Positions 25,129 through 33,398 of a stretch of DNA of 38,704 bases are shown one piece after another. The notes under the pieces were generated by a model, which ran no database searches, was not told the origin of the DNA, and was given only the letters and a program-made list of their open reading frames with translations. Every line of letters starts with the position of its first letter. The first letter of the stretch is position 1. The stretch lies in contig JAJYLN010000022.1 in NCBI GenBank assembly GCA_021787665.1, forward strand, positions 1 to 38,704. Reading direction: 5' to 3'. Origin of the DNA: a bacterium (GTDB lineage Bacteria; JAMCPX01). The translations under genes and the position numbers were made by a program.

Positions 25129-25707
25129 ATGAGAAAAGGAAAGTTCGAGAGAAAGACGAAAGAGACGGAGATAAGCGTGGAGATCAACCTCGACGGCTCG
25201 GGGAGGGCGGAGATCGATACGCCCGTCGGTTTCCTCAACCACATGCTTGAGCTGTTTACCTTCTTTTCAAAGATGGACCTGAAGCTCAGGGCCAAGGGCG
25301 ACGTGAATGTTGATTTCCATCACACGGTGGAGGACATCGGCATCGGCATCGGTGAGGCACTATTCGCTGCTGTGTCTGACAAGAGCGGTATCCACAGGTT
25401 CGGCCATGCCGATACCCCCATGGACGAAGCCATGGCGCAGGTCGTCGTCGATATCAGCGGGAGGCCCTTCCTTGTGTACAGGGCGCTGCCGCTCCCGGAG
25501 AAGGTCGGTCAAATGGACTCGGAGCTGTTCGAGGTATTCTTCCAGGCACTTGCGTTCCGGGCACGGATTACCCTGCACGTGAACATGCTGTACGGAGAGA
25601 ACGGACACCATAGTATAGAGGCGTGCTTCAAAGGACTCGGCAGGGCTATGAGACAGGCGGTCAGGGTGACGGAGAAGGACATACCGAGTACCAAGGGAGT
25701 GATATGA
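25129..25707 (+). CDS. hisB: Imidazoleglycerol-phosphate dehydratase
   Basis: The 192-residue enzyme catalyses the sixth step of histidine synthesis, IGP to imidazole acetol phosphate. Family motifs are FLNHMLELFTFFSKMDL, DFHHTVEDIGIGIGEAL with the metal-binding HHxxED, and GHHSIEACFKGLGRAMRQA with the second HHxxE set. This is the monofunctional form without the phosphatase domain. AGGAGGT at 25119-25125 better fits the second of two adjacent ATGs (25129). It is first of the his cluster, 18 bases after the CoA-transferase gene. Confidence 0.96.
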   Translation: MRKGKFERKTKETEISVEINLDGSGRAEIDTPVGFLNHMLELFTFFSKMDLKLRAKGDVNVDFHHTVEDIGIGIGEALFAAVSDKSGIHRFGHADTPMDEAMAQVVVDISGRPFLVYRALPLPEKVGQMDSELFEVFFQALAFRARITLHVNMLYGENGHHSIEACFKGLGRAMRQAVRVTEKDIPSTKGVI

Positions 25708-25711
25708 GCCC

Positions 25712-25795
25712 AAAATCCCCCTTAGTCCCCCTTTTTCAAAGGGGGAAAAAACAGTTAGTAACTCCTCTTTGGAAAAGAGGGGTAGGGGAGATTTT
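25712..25795. repeat. Composite palindromic element between hisB and hisH
   Basis: Outer arms AAAATCCCC (25712-25720) and GGGGAGATTTT (25785-25795) enclose two hairpins, CCCCCTTT-TTC-AAAGGGGG (727-745 of 25 kb) and CCTCTTT-GGA-AAAGAGG (25764-25780). It fills nearly all of the only long gap in the his run and could fold in the mRNA without touching the hisH ribosome binding site. Relatives lie in hisF and at 29945-29998. Confidence 0.7.
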
Positions 25796-25813
25796 CCTAT
25801 ATAAGGAAGAGCG

Positions 25814-26434
25814 ATGATCGTGATCGTTGATTATGGTATGGGCAACCTGCGCAGCGTGGAGAAGGCGATCGCGTCCATCGGCGCGTCGTCCGTCATATCG
25901 AATGACCCGGATGCGATAGTAAAGGCCGACAAGCTGATAATACCCGGGGTCGGCGCCTTCGGCGATTGCATGAAGAACCTGAGGAGCTACGGTGTCGAGG
26001 ACGCAGTGAGGCAGTTCATCGCCAAAGGCCGGCCGGCCCTCGGTATATGCGTGGGTATGCAGATACTTTTCGAAGACGGCGAGGAGAGCCCGGGTATAAA
26101 GGGTCTCGGCTTGATGAAAGGCAGTGTTAAGCGGCTCGATCACGGGCGGCTTTCCGTACAGGGACTGAAGATACCGCACATGGGCTGGAATACCGTGCGA
26201 CAGGCAAAGGGGAGCTTTTTGTTCGAAGGCATCGCTGACAAGAGCTATTTCTATTTTGTGCACTCTTATTGTCCTGCCCCGCTCGAAGACGTTGCAATCG
26301 GTGTTACGGACTACGGTGTCGATTTCACGAGCGTCGTACGGAAGGACAATATCGTCGCCACCCAGTTCCACCCGGAAAAGAGCCAGGCGAACGGTCTGAG
26401 ATTGCTGTCGAATTTTTTCAGGTACAGAGGTTGA
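25814..26434 (+). CDS. hisH: Imidazole glycerol phosphate synthase, glutamine amidotransferase subunit
   Basis: The 206-residue class I glutaminase has the triad Cys79 (LGICVGMQ), His186 and Glu188 (QFHPEKS) and the PGVGAFGDCM oxyanion-strand segment. It hydrolyses glutamine and channels ammonia to HisF, making IGP and AICAR from PRFAR. AAGGAAG precedes the ATG. hisA starts two bases after its stop, so translation is probably coupled. All key residues are present. Confidence 0.96.
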   Translation: MIVIVDYGMGNLRSVEKAIASIGASSVISNDPDAIVKADKLIIPGVGAFGDCMKNLRSYGVEDAVRQFIAKGRPALGICVGMQILFEDGEESPGIKGLGLMKGSVKRLDHGRLSVQGLKIPHMGWNTVRQAKGSFLFEGIADKSYFYFVHSYCPAPLEDVAIGVTDYGVDFTSVVRKDNIVATQFHPEKSQANGLRLLSNFFRYRG

Positions 26435-26435
26435 G

Positions 26436-27158
26436 ATGAACGTACTACCTGCGGTGGACATAAAGTCCGGTAAATGCGTAAGGCTCTGGCAGGGCTCGTT
26501 CAACAGGGTGGACGTGTACGGGGACGACCCCGTGGAGATGGCGCTGCGATGGGAGAGGGAAGGCGCGGGCATGCTGCATGTCGTGGATCTCGATGCGGCC
26601 GTTTCCGGCAGGCCGATGAACAGGGACTCCATTACAGAGATATTGAAGCGTGTGCACGTCCCGGTGCAGGTCGGCGGAGGGGTGCGGGACAGGGGCATGG
26701 TGGAGTACTATATCGCGCATGGCGCCGGGTCCGTCGTTACGACGACACTTGCGTATGAGAACCCTGAAGAGGTGATCTGTATCGCACGGCAGTACCCCCG
26801 GAAGGTGTCCATAGGCGTGGACGTGCTGTCCGGGGCCGTGGCAATACGGGGATGGACGCAGACCGGGGGCATAGCTCCGTATGATTTCATCAAGAGGTTC
26901 AGCGGCGTGCCGATCTATGCATTTGTCCTGACGGACATCTATAAGGACGGGACGCTCGGCGGTATAGAACAAGGCAGGATAGAGAAGGCGCTCGAGGGCA
27001 TAGCGGAGCCCGTGATCGTATCGGGCGGTATAGCGAAGGTCGACGACATCGTGACCTTAAAGCAGATAAAGGGCAAGAACATCACCGGGGTCATCATCGG
27101 CCGGGCGCTCTATACGGGTGCGATAAAGCTCGAAGACGCGATAAGGGCGGCTGCGTGA
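26436..27158 (+). CDS. hisA: ProFAR isomerase
   Basis: The 240-residue (beta/alpha)8 barrel isomerises ProFAR to PRFAR. It has the catalytic pair Asp8 ([16 protein letters not shown]) and Asp129 (SIGVDVLSG), the phosphate-binding segments GGGVRD and [10 protein letters not shown], and the HVVDLDAA motif. The length is standard. Its stop overlaps the hisF start (TGATG). No anomaly is visible. Confidence 0.96.
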   Translation: MNVLPAVDIKSGKCVRLWQGSFNRVDVYGDDPVEMALRWEREGAGMLHVVDLDAAVSGRPMNRDSITEILKRVHVPVQVGGGVRDRGMVEYYIAHGAGSVVTTTLAYENPEEVICIARQYPRKVSIGVDVLSGAVAIRGWTQTGGIAPYDFIKRFSGVPIYAFVLTDIYKDGTLGGIEQGRIEKALEGIAEPVIVSGGIAKVDDIVTLKQIKGKNITGVIIGRALYTGAIKLEDAIRAAA

Positions 27159-27949
27159 TGCTGACCAAGAGGATAATCCCCTGCCTCGATATAAAAGACG
27201 GCCGGGTGGTGAAGGGCATAAATTTCGTCGCGCTGAGGGACGCTGGAGACCCTGCCGACAATGCGCTGATATACGACAGGGAAGGCGCGGACGAGATCGT
27301 CTTTCTCGATATAACGGCATCGAGCGAGCAGCGCTCGCCCCTGATAGACGCCGTCGAGAGGACGGCGGACGCGGTCTTCATGCCGCTGACCGTGGGGGGC
27401 GGGATAAAGACGCTCGACGACATAAAGACACTGCTGCGTGCCGGCGCCGACAAGGTCTCGATAAACACGCAGGCCGTGCTCGAGCCGGATTTTGTAAAGA
27501 AGGCGTCTTACCGGTTCGGCGCCCAGTGTATCGTCGTGGCGATCGATGCAAAAAGAGTACCCCCCCATCTCCCCCTTACTAAGGGGGGAGACAGGGGGGC
27601 ATGGGAAGTCTACATATACGGCGGCAGGAAGCCCACGGGCATAGACGCCGTCGAATGGGCCATGAGGATGGAAGAGGCAGGGGCGGGCGAGATCCTGCTT
27701 ACCAGCATCGACAGGGACGGCACGAAGTCGGGCTACGACATAGAGCTTACCTCGGAGATAGCACGGAAGGTGGGCGTGCCCGTCATAGCGTCCGGCGGGG
27801 CCGGCACCATGGAGCATTTCTACGAGGGCTTCGTCCGGGGGGGCGCTGATGCGTGTCTTGCGGCGAGCCTCTTCCATTTCAGGGAGCTCTCGATAAAGGA
27901 GCTCAAGGCGTATTTAAGCAGCAAAGGCGTTGCGGTAAGGATGGTGTAA
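27158..27949 (+). CDS. hisF: Imidazole glycerol phosphate synthase, cyclase subunit, with an in-frame palindromic insertion
   Basis: ATG 27158 overlaps the hisA stop; GTG 27155 is one codon earlier. The 263-residue barrel has catalytic Asp11 (IPCLDIKDG) and Asp130 (VAIDAKR), phosphate-binding GGGIKTLDD and [11 protein letters not shown], and family segments throughout. It is about 10-12 residues longer than usual (about 251-253) because of a stretch of roughly residues 134-148, [15 protein letters not shown], coded by a CCCCC...GGGGG palindrome. The stretch lies in the loop after strand 5 beside Asp130. The frame is preserved, so the enzyme is probably functional. HisF pairs with HisH. Confidence 0.95.
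   Translation: MLTKRIIPCLDIKDGRVVKGINFVALRDAGDPADNALIYDREGADEIVFLDITASSEQRSPLIDAVERTADAVFMPLTVGGGIKTLDDIKTLLRAGADKVSINTQAVLEPDFVKKASYRFGAQCIVVAIDAKRVPPHLPLTKGGDRGAWEVYIYGGRKPTGIDAVEWAMRMEEAGAGEILLTSIDRDGTKSGYDIELTSEIARKVGVPVIASGGAGTMEHFYEGFVRGGADACLAASLFHFRELSIKELKAYLSSKGVAVRMV
27557..27601 (+). repeat. Palindromic repeat inserted in frame in hisF
   Basis: The central hairpin is CCCCCTT-ACT-AAGGGGG (27571-27587), flanked by further C-runs (27560-27566) and G-runs (27594-27599). It resembles the hairpins between hisB and hisH and after the Fe-S gene. Its length, close to 45 bases, keeps the hisF frame. Confidence 0.8.
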
Positions 27950-27990
27950 GATCGAACGGTGTGTTACGATGCGTGCGAATTTGGAGCTCC

Positions 27991-28677
27991 ATGAATATCG
28001 ATGAATTCATAAAGACCATCAAGCTCGACGAGCACGGTCTCGTGCCAGCTATTGCTCAGGACCACGTAACGAACGAGGTACTCATGCTCGCCTATATGAG
28101 CAAAGAAGCAGTGAGGAAGACGCTGACGACCGGCACGGTCCATTATTATTCCCGATCGCGGCAGAAGCTCTGGCTCAAGGGAGAAGAATCCGGGCACCTC
28201 CAGTATATAAAACAGCTTTTTTATGACTGTGACAGCGATACCCTCCTTCTGAAGGTCGAGCAGATTGGCGTCGCATGCCACACGGGCCACAGGACATGCT
28301 TCTTTTCGGAATTTAAAAATGACCGCGTTGTCGAGAAGACGGATACGGTACCGGAGAGTGCCGGTATACTCGACGCCGTGTACGGCACGATCCTCCAGAG
28401 AAAGAGCAGCCCGCCGCCGAAGTCGTACGTCCATTCCCTCATGACCAAGGGCATCGATGCCATCAACGCGAAGATCCTCGAAGAGGCCGGCGAGGTCGCG
28501 GAGGCGGGTAGGATAAAAAAGGATGCAGACGTTGTTTATGAATCAACAGATCTGATTTTTCACCTGCTTGTTTTGCTCGGCTTCAGGGACATACCGCCCC
28601 GGGACATTTACAGGGAGCTCCAGAAAAGGTTCGGGGTTTCAGGGATAGAAGAAAAAGAAGCAAGGAACAAAAGATAA
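27991..28677 (+). CDS. hisIE: Bifunctional phosphoribosyl-AMP cyclohydrolase / phosphoribosyl-ATP pyrophosphatase
   Basis: ATG 27991 is preceded by TTGGAG and begins at the family start. Residues 1-110 are HisI: EVLMLAYMSKEA, TVHYYSRSR, LWLKGEESGH and the metal site Asp79/Asp81/Asp83 with Cys96 and Cys103. Residues about 150-228 are HisE: KGIDAINAKILEEAGEVAEA and DLIFHLLVLLGF with its acidic Mg2+ ligands. The 228-residue fusion does the second and third steps of histidine synthesis. It follows hisF by 41 bases. hisG, hisD and hisC are not in the window. Confidence 0.95.
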   Translation: MNIDEFIKTIKLDEHGLVPAIAQDHVTNEVLMLAYMSKEAVRKTLTTGTVHYYSRSRQKLWLKGEESGHLQYIKQLFYDCDSDTLLLKVEQIGVACHTGHRTCFFSEFKNDRVVEKTDTVPESAGILDAVYGTILQRKSSPPPKSYVHSLMTKGIDAINAKILEEAGEVAEAGRIKKDADVVYESTDLIFHLLVLLGFRDIPPRDIYRELQKRFGVSGIEEKEARNKR

Positions 28678-28687
28678 GGAAGTGATA

Positions 28688-28726
28688 GGACGGCGCCCTA
28701 TTTTGAGTCACCATAGGGCGCTGTCC
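28688..28726. repeat. Long hairpin between hisIE and the Fe-S gene
   Basis: GGACGGCGCCCTAT (28688-28701) and ATAGGGCGCTGTCC (28713-28726) form a 14-base-pair stem with one G-U pair and an 11-base loop. It begins 11 bases after hisIE and ends about 20 bases before the first conserved codon of the next gene. There is no T-run. It is probably a mobile palindromic element or an RNA-processing site. Confidence 0.7.
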
Positions 28727-28745
28727 CATAAATAGAGAGACGACC

Positions 28746-29924
28746 ATAGATCTGCTCAAAAAATACAAGCGGGAGATAGAGTACTGCACGTTCTGCCCGA
28801 GGCTGTGCAGGTTCGTTTGTCCTACCGCGCTCGCGGAGGACAACGAGACCTACACGCCCACGTCCAAGATGACCCTTGTGTATCTCACCGAGATAGCGAG
28901 CGCGAAGCCAGGAGAAGTAAAGAAGGCCTTCTCCATGTGCGTGGATTGCAGACACTGCATGACCCCGTGCATCCATAAGATCGATGTGCCGAAGGTATTG
29001 ATAGCCGCCCGGGCAAAGGTGTTCGCGTCAGGCATCGCGGACGACAACATCAAAAAGTTCGCCGGCTCATTGGAAAAGTACGATCATCCGTACAGCCACG
29101 TCATGGAGGACAACCTGAAGGAGGTACTGGACGGAGTTTCCATGACTCGCCCGGCCGCATCCGTCTCGGGGCCTTCTCCTGTACCTGGAGGCACACAGAC
29201 GGTGCCTGCCCCCCCTGCAGGTGGCACAACGGAGCGGGTGCTCTACTTCCCGGGCTGCACTGCCCTGAGGTACGACAAAGAGCTTGTGAAGGGCGCGGTG
29301 AGGCTCCTCGGCAGGCTCGGCATCGGTGCGGATGTCATGGATACGCCCCTGTGCTGCGGCTACCCAGGCTATGCCGCGGGGAACACGGAGTGGTTCATAA
29401 AGATCGCCTCGAAGCTAAAGAAAGTGCTCGACGGGTACGACACGGTGATAAGTACGTGCCCCACGTGCATAACCACGTTCAAGACCCTGTACCACCGGCA
29501 CGGCATCGACAGCAAGGCAAGGCCCGTACACATGCTCGAGTACATAGCACCAGCGCTCCAGCCGCTGCTCGACGGTATCAGGAAAGAAGACGGCACCGCA
29601 GCATACCACGACCCCTGCCATCTCGGCAGGCATCTCGGGGTCTATGATGTCCCCCGGGAGATCATAGACCGCCTCTATGCGGGGCGTGTGGAGTTTCTGT
29701 GGAACAGGGACGATGCCAACTGCTGTGGGGGCGGGGGCGCAGTGCCCCTGACGCTGCTCGGGACTTCCGCACGGATAGCGAAGCGGAGGATGGACGAGTT
29801 CAGGCGCACCGGCGCCGGCGTCCTGCTCACGGCGTGTCCGAGCTGCGTGCGCTGGCTGCGCAGGGCCGACCAGGACGCAAAGGTCAGGGACATCACCCAC
29901 GTCCTCATAGAGAGGCTTGTGTAA
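28746..29924 (+). CDS. (Fe-S)-binding protein with two CCG domains (GlcF/HdrD/LutA-like)
   Basis: Conserved sequence starts at about 28746 (IDLLKKYKREIEY). It contains two [4Fe-4S] motifs, CTFCPRLCRFVCP and CVDCRHCMTPC, then a proline-rich linker and two CCG domains: FPGCTALRYDKEL with CCGYPG, and HDPCHLGRHLGVYD with CCGGGG. These are the iron-sulfur subunits of glycolate/lactate oxidases and heterodisulfide reductase-like redox complexes, working with a flavin partner not seen here. The frame is open from 28707 but has no ATG, GTG or TTG before ATG 28869, which would delete the first cluster. ATA 28746 (possibly a mutated ATG) and CTG 28752 are candidate starts. Confidence 0.8.
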   Translation: MDLLKKYKREIEYCTFCPRLCRFVCPTALAEDNETYTPTSKMTLVYLTEIASAKPGEVKKAFSMCVDCRHCMTPCIHKIDVPKVLIAARAKVFASGIADDNIKKFAGSLEKYDHPYSHVMEDNLKEVLDGVSMTRPAASVSGPSPVPGGTQTVPAPPAGGTTERVLYFPGCTALRYDKELVKGAVRLLGRLGIGADVMDTPLCCGYPGYAAGNTEWFIKIASKLKKVLDGYDTVISTCPTCITTFKTLYHRHGIDSKARPVHMLEYIAPALQPLLDGIRKEDGTAAYHDPCHLGRHLGVYDVPREIIDRLYAGRVEFLWNRDDANCCGGGGAVPLTLLGTSARIAKRRMDEFRRTGAGVLLTACPSCVRWLRRADQDAKVRDITHVLIERLV

Positions 29925-29944
29925 TAACCCGGCTTTAAACTTAC

Positions 29945-29998
29945 GAAGCCCTCTTTCCCAAAGCGGGGACTCCTCCCTTTTGAAAAGGGAGGGATTTG
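29945..29998. repeat. Palindromic element after the Fe-S gene
   Basis: CCTCCCTTT-TGA-AAAGGGAGG (29972-29992) follows a CCCTCTTTCCCAAAGCGGGG stretch. It is related in style to the elements at 25712 and 27557. The stem could end transcription of the his run, though only a short T-rich stretch follows. Confidence 0.6.
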
Positions 29999-30043
29999 GT
30001 CTTTTATGTCTATACAATTATGGACTGATTGATAAGTACAACC

Positions 30044-30324
30044 ATGAAATCGAAGAAATCGTCTGAAACGCGCGGCGCCTACCATGGCGTCTATAAAATC
30101 AGCAAGCCCGAAGCGGGCGACGTGGTCCTGAGGACGAGGCTATTCCGTCTGCTGGACGGCCTCAGGTCGAAGCCCGTCTGGAAGTCCCTGCATTCATCCG
30201 GTGGTTCTTCGAAGAGTTCTACGGCATGATAGGGCACGGGAAAAGACTCGTCATCGTCTTCGACGATTACCAGGAAGTGCCAGCAGACTCCATGCTCCAT
30301 GCCGCAACGATCTTCAATCTGTGA
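30044..30324 (+). pseudogene. Collapsed remnant of a MalT/LuxR-like or SARP-type ATPase regulator
   Basis: ATG 30044 opens a frame with YKISKPEAGDVVLRTRLFRLLDG and KPVW, which is the N-terminus of MalT-like STAND regulators just before Walker A. After about 48 codons the sequence continues in another frame with FIRWFFEEFYGMIGHG and LVIVFDDYQEVPADS, the Walker B region of the same family, ending at TGA 30322. The Walker A part and the whole C-terminal half are missing. It is therefore an internally deleted, frameshifted and truncated gene. Confidence 0.55.
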
Positions 30325-30378
30325 CCGATCTGTGACTTTTATCGAACTATAGGATAACATATCGAAAATGAGGAACCT

Positions 30379-31371
30379 ATGAATAAAAAAATGATGGCCG
30401 CCAAGGGTACTATGTATTGTCAAAAGTGCGGGGCAGAAAACCCGCATGATGCAAAATTCTGCTCCAAGTGTGGCGCTGATCTGGGGAAGACCACAGGAAA
30501 GCCGAGACATCCGGCGAGATATGGAGTATGGCTTCTTATCATCCTTTTGATAATAGGCGGCATTATAGGATATAGACTGCACAACAGTGCCGTTCGGAAG
30601 GCTGGACAGGCACGACAAGCGGCAGTCCGGCGGGAAAAACCAGCTCAAGTACCTGCGGCGACACTGAAGACACGACAGGGGGCACCGCAGATTCCCGGCA
30701 TGGTCTATGTCCCGGCCGGCTGGTCCTGGATGGGGTGTAGCCCGAAGGACAGCAACTGTAATAACGATGAGAAACCCTATCACCGGGTATATCTTGACGC
30801 ATACTACATAGACCGCAACGATGTGACCGTCAACGAGTATACGCGGTGTGTAAACGCAGGCAGGTGCACAAAGCCGGACACCGGGAAAGGCTGCAACTGG
30901 GGCATGAATGGCAGGGGCAGCAATCCGATTAACTGCGTTGACTGGAATCAGTCGGTAGCGTACTGCCAATGGGCCGGTGGAAAGCTGCCGACCGAGGCAC
31001 AGTGGGAGAAGGCGGCGCGAGGAACGAACGGACGGATCTATCCATGGGGCGATGTCTGGGACCCGGCAAAGGCATGCGTTAATCTGCAATCGACCTGTCC
31101 TGCTGGCAGCTACCCGCAAGGGGCGAGTCCCTATGGAGTAATGGACATGGCAGGCAACGTGTGCGACTGGTGCAGCGATTGGTATGGTGCAAGCTATTAC
31201 GGCACTTCTCCGGACCATGACCCGCAGGGACCTGCAAAACCTGATGCTGGACAACGTGTTTTGGGAGGGGGATCCTGGGCCGGCAATCTCTTACAACTGC
31301 GCACTTCGTATCGCGGCAACTACATACCGTCCGGCAGTGACGTCACCATTGGGTTCCGCTGCGTTCGTTAG
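30379..31371 (+). CDS. Zinc-ribbon, membrane-anchored FGE-sulfatase (SUMF1) domain protein
   Basis: ATG 30379 follows GAGGAACCT. The 330-residue protein starts with a zinc ribbon (YCQKCGAENPHDAKFCSKCG, about 14-33), then one membrane helix (about 53-70, WLLIILLIIGGIIGY), a linker, and an FGE-sulfatase domain (about 110-330: MVYVPAGWSWMG, PYHRVYLDAYYIDRNDVTVNEYT, LPTEAQWEKAARG, WPWGD-like YPWGD, GNVCDWCSDWY, GGSWAG, GFRCVR). True formylglycine-generating enzymes activate sulfatases; many bacterial members with this layout are of unknown role, and no sulfatase is nearby. The domain would be outside the inner membrane, with the ribbon in the cytosol. Confidence 0.88.
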   Translation: MNKKMMAAKGTMYCQKCGAENPHDAKFCSKCGADLGKTTGKPRHPARYGVWLLIILLIIGGIIGYRLHNSAVRKAGQARQAAVRREKPAQVPAATLKTRQGAPQIPGMVYVPAGWSWMGCSPKDSNCNNDEKPYHRVYLDAYYIDRNDVTVNEYTRCVNAGRCTKPDTGKGCNWGMNGRGSNPINCVDWNQSVAYCQWAGGKLPTEAQWEKAARGTNGRIYPWGDVWDPAKACVNLQSTCPAGSYPQGASPYGVMDMAGNVCDWCSDWYGASYYGTSPDHDPQGPAKPDAGQRVLGGGSWAGNLLQLRTSYRGNYIPSGSDVTIGFRCVR

Positions 31372-31480
31372 GACCTTACTTTGGGACTTCTATGCAGAAT
31401 GCAAAGGAAAGTCGAGGTCGCTCTCTTAAGGCGGCCACAGGGCGATCTCAAAGCGCCATGTCCGGGGGAAAGGGCCCCTT
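31372..31480. other. Convergent gap between the FGE gene and livG
   Basis: GGGCG-ATCTCAAAG-CGCC type arms (about 31438-31455) and AAAGGG-C-CCCTTT (31469-31481) are the only structures. No livF or other gene is present. Confidence 0.4.
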
Positions 31481-32254
31481 TCAGGTCCCCAGATAGGCCT
31501 CTATCACGGCCCTGTTTTTTTTGACGTCGTCCGGCAGCCCCTCCGCGAGTTTCTTCCCGTAGTCGAGCACCACGATCCAGTTTGCAATGTCCGACACAAA
31601 CCGCATATCGTGCTCTATGAGCACCACATTGATCTCCTGCTCCCGGATTCGGCGTATTACCGTCACGAGTTCTGCTTTTTCGGTGGGGTTCAGTCCGGCA
31701 GCGGGCTCGTCGAGCAGGAACAGCTTCGGCTTCGTGATGAGCCCCCGTGCAAGCTCAAGCAGCTTCCTTTCTCCGTACGAGAGCTCTCCGGCCTTTCTGC
31801 CGCTCTTCTCCACGATGCCCGTGAACCTGAGTATCTCGAGCGCCTCTTGTCTCAGTCTGGCCTCTACCGACTTGAATGTCGGCGTTGCGAGCATGGCGTC
31901 CAGAATGCCATAGGAGAGGTCTTTCCTCTTCAGGCCGCCGATCAGCATGTTCTCGAGCACGCTCAACTGATTGAACAGAGCTAGGTTCTGGAAGCTGCGG
32001 TAGATGCCGCAGCCCGCTATCTGGTAGGGCTTCTTGCCGGTCAGCTCGGTTCCGCCGTCGTAGACGATATTTCCGGAAGTCGGCCTCAGGAACCCGGTGA
32101 TACAGTTGAACAGCGTGGTCTTGCCAGCGCCGTTAGGCCCTATGATACAGAGAACCTCGCCCTTTTTCATGTCTATATCAACGCTGTCGAGCGCCTTCAG
32201 TCCGCCGAACATAAGGCTCAAGTTGCTGATAGACAGGATCGAGCTACCGATCAT
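31481..32254 (-). CDS. livG: Branched-chain amino acid ABC transporter ATP-binding protein
   Basis: The 257-residue ATPase has Walker A GPNGAGKTT (about 38-46), the LivG-type insert between Walker A and signature (YRSFQNLALFNQLSVLENM), signature LSYGERKLLELARGL, Walker B LFLLDEPAAGLNP and H-loop IEHDM. The C-terminal VIEAYLGT is the classic LivG ending. It overlaps livM by 11 bases and powers amino acid or related uptake with LivM and LivH. The usual second ATPase gene livF is absent downstream. Confidence 0.93.
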   Translation of the reverse strand: MIGSSILSISNLSLMFGGLKALDSVDIDMKKGEVLCIIGPNGAGKTTLFNCITGFLRPTSGNIVYDGGTELTGKKPYQIAGCGIYRSFQNLALFNQLSVLENMLIGGLKRKDLSYGILDAMLATPTFKSVEARLRQEALEILRFTGIVEKSGRKAGELSYGERKLLELARGLITKPKLFLLDEPAAGLNPTEKAELVTVIRRIREQEINVVLIEHDMRFVSDIANWIVVLDYGKKLAEGLPDDVKKNRAVIEAYLGT

Positions 32255-33398
32255 GGTAGGCCCTCCTGCCGAGCAGCCCCTCCGGCCTGAACAGCATCAT
32301 CGTAATGAGGAGCAGCGCAAAGATCAGCATCCGGTAGAGGACGAACTCCCGGAGCATCTCTGGTAAGACAACGAGCGTGAACGCACCGGCGATAACCCCG
32401 GCGATGTTACCCATGCCCCCAAGGATGACCATCGCGAGAACGTAAACCGACTCGATGAACGTAAAGCTATCCGGGGACACGAACATCTGCTTCGAGGCGA
32501 ACAGGACGCCGGCAACCCCTCCGAAAAATGCGCTGAGCATGAAGTATATCGCCTTTACCCGGTAGGTATTTATGCCCACCATCTCCGAAGCTTGCTCGTT
32601 CTCGTTGATGGCGAGGGCGTACCTGCCGAGTCTGGACCTGTCGATTCGATAGAGGACGTATACCTCCACGATCACGAACGCGAGGGTGAGGTAGAAGAAG
32701 CGTATGCCGGTCGAGAGCTGCAGCCCGAGCAGGGACGGCCTGGGAATGCCCATGATGCCGTTCGGCCCGTTTGTGAGGCTGTCCCAGTTATTGAAGACGA
32801 TCCTCACGATTTCCCCGAAGCCGAGCGTTACGATGGCTAAATAGTCGCCCTTGAGCCTGAGCGTCGGGATTGCGATGACCAGGCTGACCACGGCGGCCAT
32901 CACTCCTCCGGGCAGGACGGCGTCCCAGAAGCCCAGTCCGAGCATTGCGTGGAGAATCGCATAGGTGTATGCCCCGATGCCATAGAACGCGATGTACCCG
33001 AGGTTGAGCAGGCCGATGTTACCGACAAGCAGGTTGAGAGCGAGTGCAAGCATCGTGTAGAACAGGGCCGAGGTGAAGACATCGATATCGTAGTTATTCA
33101 TGAACAGCGGGAGGACGATGGATACAGCCAGAACGAGTGCCGGGCCGTACCTCCGCAGGTAACCCGGAAGCTGCCCATGCATATACCTTGCAACGGCTTC
33201 TTGGTAGCCGCCGCGTCGGACTGCGCCGATTGACTTAGGACCTTTGAGCGTGCGGTAGAGTATCAGGCCGGCGACCAGCAGCCCGGCGCTCACCATAGAT
33301 TTCAACAAGCCCATGATCGGCATCGCTATGGCGAACATCCACAGCGGAGGGACAATATACGATCTCAGTGCCGCTCTGACTTTCGCCCGGGCACTCAT
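32244..33398 (-). CDS. livM: Branched-chain amino acid ABC transporter permease
   Basis: The 384-residue membrane protein has about ten helices. LivM-type segments include ALNLLVGNIGLLNLGYIAFYGIGAY, LRLKGDYLAIVTLGFGEIVR, the EAA-like loop NENEQASEMVGINTYRVKAIYFMLSAFFGGVAG, and VYVLAMVILGGMGNIAGVIAGA. The first about 80 residues are an extension with two extra hydrophobic stretches relative to short LivM proteins. Its start overlaps livH (ATGA) and its stop overlaps livG. It forms the membrane channel with LivH. Confidence 0.93.
   Translation of the reverse strand: MSARAKVRAALRSYIVPPLWMFAIAMPIMGLLKSMVSAGLLVAGLILYRTLKGPKSIGAVRRGGYQEAVARYMHGQLPGYLRRYGPALVLAVSIVLPLFMNNYDIDVFTSALFYTMLALALNLLVGNIGLLNLGYIAFYGIGAYTYAILHAMLGLGFWDAVLPGGVMAAVVSLVIAIPTLRLKGDYLAIVTLGFGEIVRIVFNNWDSLTNGPNGIMGIPRPSLLGLQLSTGIRFFYLTLAFVIVEVYVLYRIDRSRLGRYALAINENEQASEMVGINTYRVKAIYFMLSAFFGGVAGVLFASKQMFVSPDSFTFIESVYVLAMVILGGMGNIAGVIAGAFTLVVLPEMLREFVLYRMLIFALLLITMMLFRPEGLLGRRAYHDR

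Noticed and set aside
24349-25242. Minus-strand ORF (297 codons) across the CoA-transferase gene
   Set aside because: Antisense shadow of a gene with clear CaiB motifs.
27110-27877. Minus-strand ORF (255 codons) across hisF
   Set aside because: Antisense shadow; hisF has all catalytic residues.
30091-31254. Minus-strand ORF (387 codons) across the FGE-domain gene
   Set aside because: It is antisense to a gene with full domain signatures; its composition is shadow-like.
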